A stretch of DNA of 8,119 bases, from contig JBJMQW010000512.1 in assembly GCA_045802495.1 (NCBI GenBank), positions 1 through 8,119 on the forward strand. Reading direction: 5' to 3'. The notes beneath the pieces are model-generated. The model ran no database searches. It saw nothing but the letters and a program-made list of their open reading frames with translations, and was not told the DNA's origin. This document shows, in pieces, positions 7,553 through 8,119 of this stretch. The DNA comes from AP-15 sp045802495 (GTDB taxonomy: Bacteria; Pseudomonadota; Alphaproteobacteria; ATCC43930; CGMCC-115725). The position numbers were made by a program, and so were the translations under genes. Position 1 is the stretch's first letter, and every line of letters begins with the position of its first letter.

Positions 7553-7586
7553 TGTGCCTCCTCCTGAGGATCGGGTTTTTTGTTCT

Positions 7587-7594
7587 TTTATAAT
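7587..7594. promoter_or_regulatory. AT-rich -10-like element in the mtoX/GST divergent region
   Basis: A perfect TATAAT lies on the plus strand at 7589-7594, and the overlapping minus-strand hexamer TATAAA lies at 7587-7592. In a GC-rich window this short AT-rich patch stands out. Used on the minus strand it would place a transcript start about 30 bases before the oxidase ATG, which is a plausible leader; used on the plus strand it would give a leader of roughly 145 bases for the glutathione S-transferase gene. Neither direction has a good -35 hexamer at 16-18 bases, so the call is tentative. Confidence 0.3.
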
Positions 7595-7631
7595 GCGTTC
7601 CTAAAGCAACCCACCGCTATGTGGCCATATT

Positions 7632-7688
7632 TTGACCATTTCTGAGGGGCAGATGCGGCGCTGTGAGGTCTTCGACCTTGACCATTTC
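7632..7688 (+). repeat. Direct repeat of an 11-base motif, possible operator
   Basis: TTGACCATTTC occurs at 7632-7642 and again at 7678-7688, with a period of 46 bases, in the region between the divergent oxidase and glutathione S-transferase genes. TTGACC resembles a -35 hexamer, but no fitting -10 lies 16-18 bases beyond either copy. A spacing of 46 bases is a little over four helical turns, so two bound proteins would sit on nearly similar faces. A regulator site is possible but not shown. Confidence 0.4.
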
Positions 7689-7692
7689 GCAC

Positions 7693-7726
7693 CGCTTCAA
7701 AAGCGATAACAATCCAAAGGCTTTGG
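7693..7726. promoter_or_regulatory. Two short palindromes before the GST gene
   Basis: CGCTT-CAA-AAGCG at 7693-7705 and CCAAAG-G-CTTTGG at 7714-7726 are inverted repeats placed 20-50 bases before the glutathione S-transferase start. They could be small operator sites or leader hairpins. Palindromes this short also arise by chance, so confidence is low. A third small one, AGGTC-TTC-GACCT, lies just upstream at about 7666-7678. Confidence 0.3.
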
Positions 7727-7745
7727 TAAATCGAGAGAGATAGTG

Positions 7746-8119
7746 ATGGCCCATCCGATCGTTTATGGCCCGGCCGGGAGCACCTATGTGTGGAGCGCGC
7801 GGCTAGCTCTCGCGGAAAAGGGCGTGACGCACGAACTGGTCGAAGTGTCGTTCGGCACGCATCGCCAAGAGTCGCATTTGTCGCGGCATCCGTTCGCCAA
7901 GCTGCCGGCCTTCGAGCATGACGGTTTCGCGCTTTACGAGACGCAGGCAATCATGCGGTATGTCGACGAGCGCTTTGCGGGCACGCCGTTGCAGCCCGAA
8001 GACGTGCACGAGTGGTCGCGAATGAACCAGATCATCGGCATCGTCGACGCCTATGCCTCGCCGAGCATCGGGGGGACGATCCTCTACAACCGCGTGCTGG
8101 TGCCGCGCCTGCTTGGCGG
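7746..8119 (+). CDS. Glutathione S-transferase family protein (3' end cut by window edge)
   Basis: The frame is open from ATG at 7746 to the window edge and gives 124 residues of an expected 210-230. The N-terminal thioredoxin-like domain is clear: a first strand PIVYGPAGSTYVWSARLAL (4-22) with Ser/Thr/Tyr at 12-14 as candidates for glutathione activation, the cis-proline segment FAKLPAFEHDG (50-60, P54), and the glutathione-binding turn YETQAIMRYVDERF (64-77), where most relatives have E-S instead of E-T. The all-helical C-terminal domain begins near residue 85 and is incomplete. These cytoplasmic enzymes conjugate glutathione to electrophiles, though many bacterial members have unknown substrates. 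GAGAGAGA (7733-7740) is a modest ribosome binding site; a GTG directly before the ATG is an alternative start. The gene is divergent from the methanethiol oxidase gene, which hints at shared control. Confidence 0.92.
   Translation, partial: MAHPIVYGPAGSTYVWSARLALAEKGVTHELVEVSFGTHRQESHLSRHPFAKLPAFEHDGFALYETQAIMRYVDERFAGTPLQPEDVHEWSRMNQIIGIVDAYASPSIGGTILYNRVLVPRLLG

Noticed and set aside
6041..7567. Long plus-strand open frame of about 508 codons.
   Set aside because: It lies opposite the clearly recognised SBP56 gene, resembles no known protein and includes the tandem repeat; it is a by-product of GC-rich coding on the other strand.

Overview
The window reads as ordinary chromosomal DNA of a high-GC proteobacterium, most likely an alphaproteobacterium. 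This rests on the GC-rich codon use (ATC, GCC, CTC, GGC preferred), compact gene spacing, AGG-type ribosome binding sites, and the family mix: glutamine-dependent NAD synthetase of the long bacterial type, a DedA protein, an SPFH protein and an SBP56-type methanethiol oxidase. The genus cannot be named from this alone. I see no tRNA, rRNA, insertion sequence, integrase, phage gene or CRISPR array.

Layout. (1) Positions 1-2593, minus strand: a two-gene unit, dedA-like then nadE, 22 bases apart. nadE runs off the left edge and lacks only its C-terminal tail. (2) 2594-2870: a 277-base divergent intergenic region without a clear gene. (3) 2871-5480, plus strand: a hydratase of the MhpD/4-oxalocrotonate decarboxylase family, then 36 bases later a 595-residue membrane-anchored SPFH (band 7) protein. 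(4) 5482-7552, minus strand: a selenium-binding protein/methanethiol oxidase gene, then a six-helix membrane protein gene. Between them lie two perfect 33-base tandem repeats, each holding a strong hairpin. The membrane protein gene converges on the SPFH gene with one base between stop codons. (5) 7553-7745: a divergent regulatory region with a repeated 11-base motif and small palindromes. (6) 7746-8119, plus strand: the start of a glutathione S-transferase gene, cut by the right edge.

How the parts relate. The nadE/dedA pair looks like housekeeping (NAD synthesis, membrane homeostasis). The SBP56 protein, its membrane partner and the divergent glutathione S-transferase suggest a small locus for volatile sulfur or thiol handling. 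The membrane protein has conserved-looking histidines in its helices and could be a metal or small-ion transporter serving the oxidase; that is inference. The hydratase and SPFH genes are close enough to be co-transcribed but have no obvious joint function. Nothing here is convincingly a wholly new system. The most unusual features are the tandem hairpin repeat between the oxidase and membrane protein genes, the unassigned membrane protein whose start is a TTG or GTG without a visible ribosome binding site, and the three-module N-terminal half of the SPFH protein.
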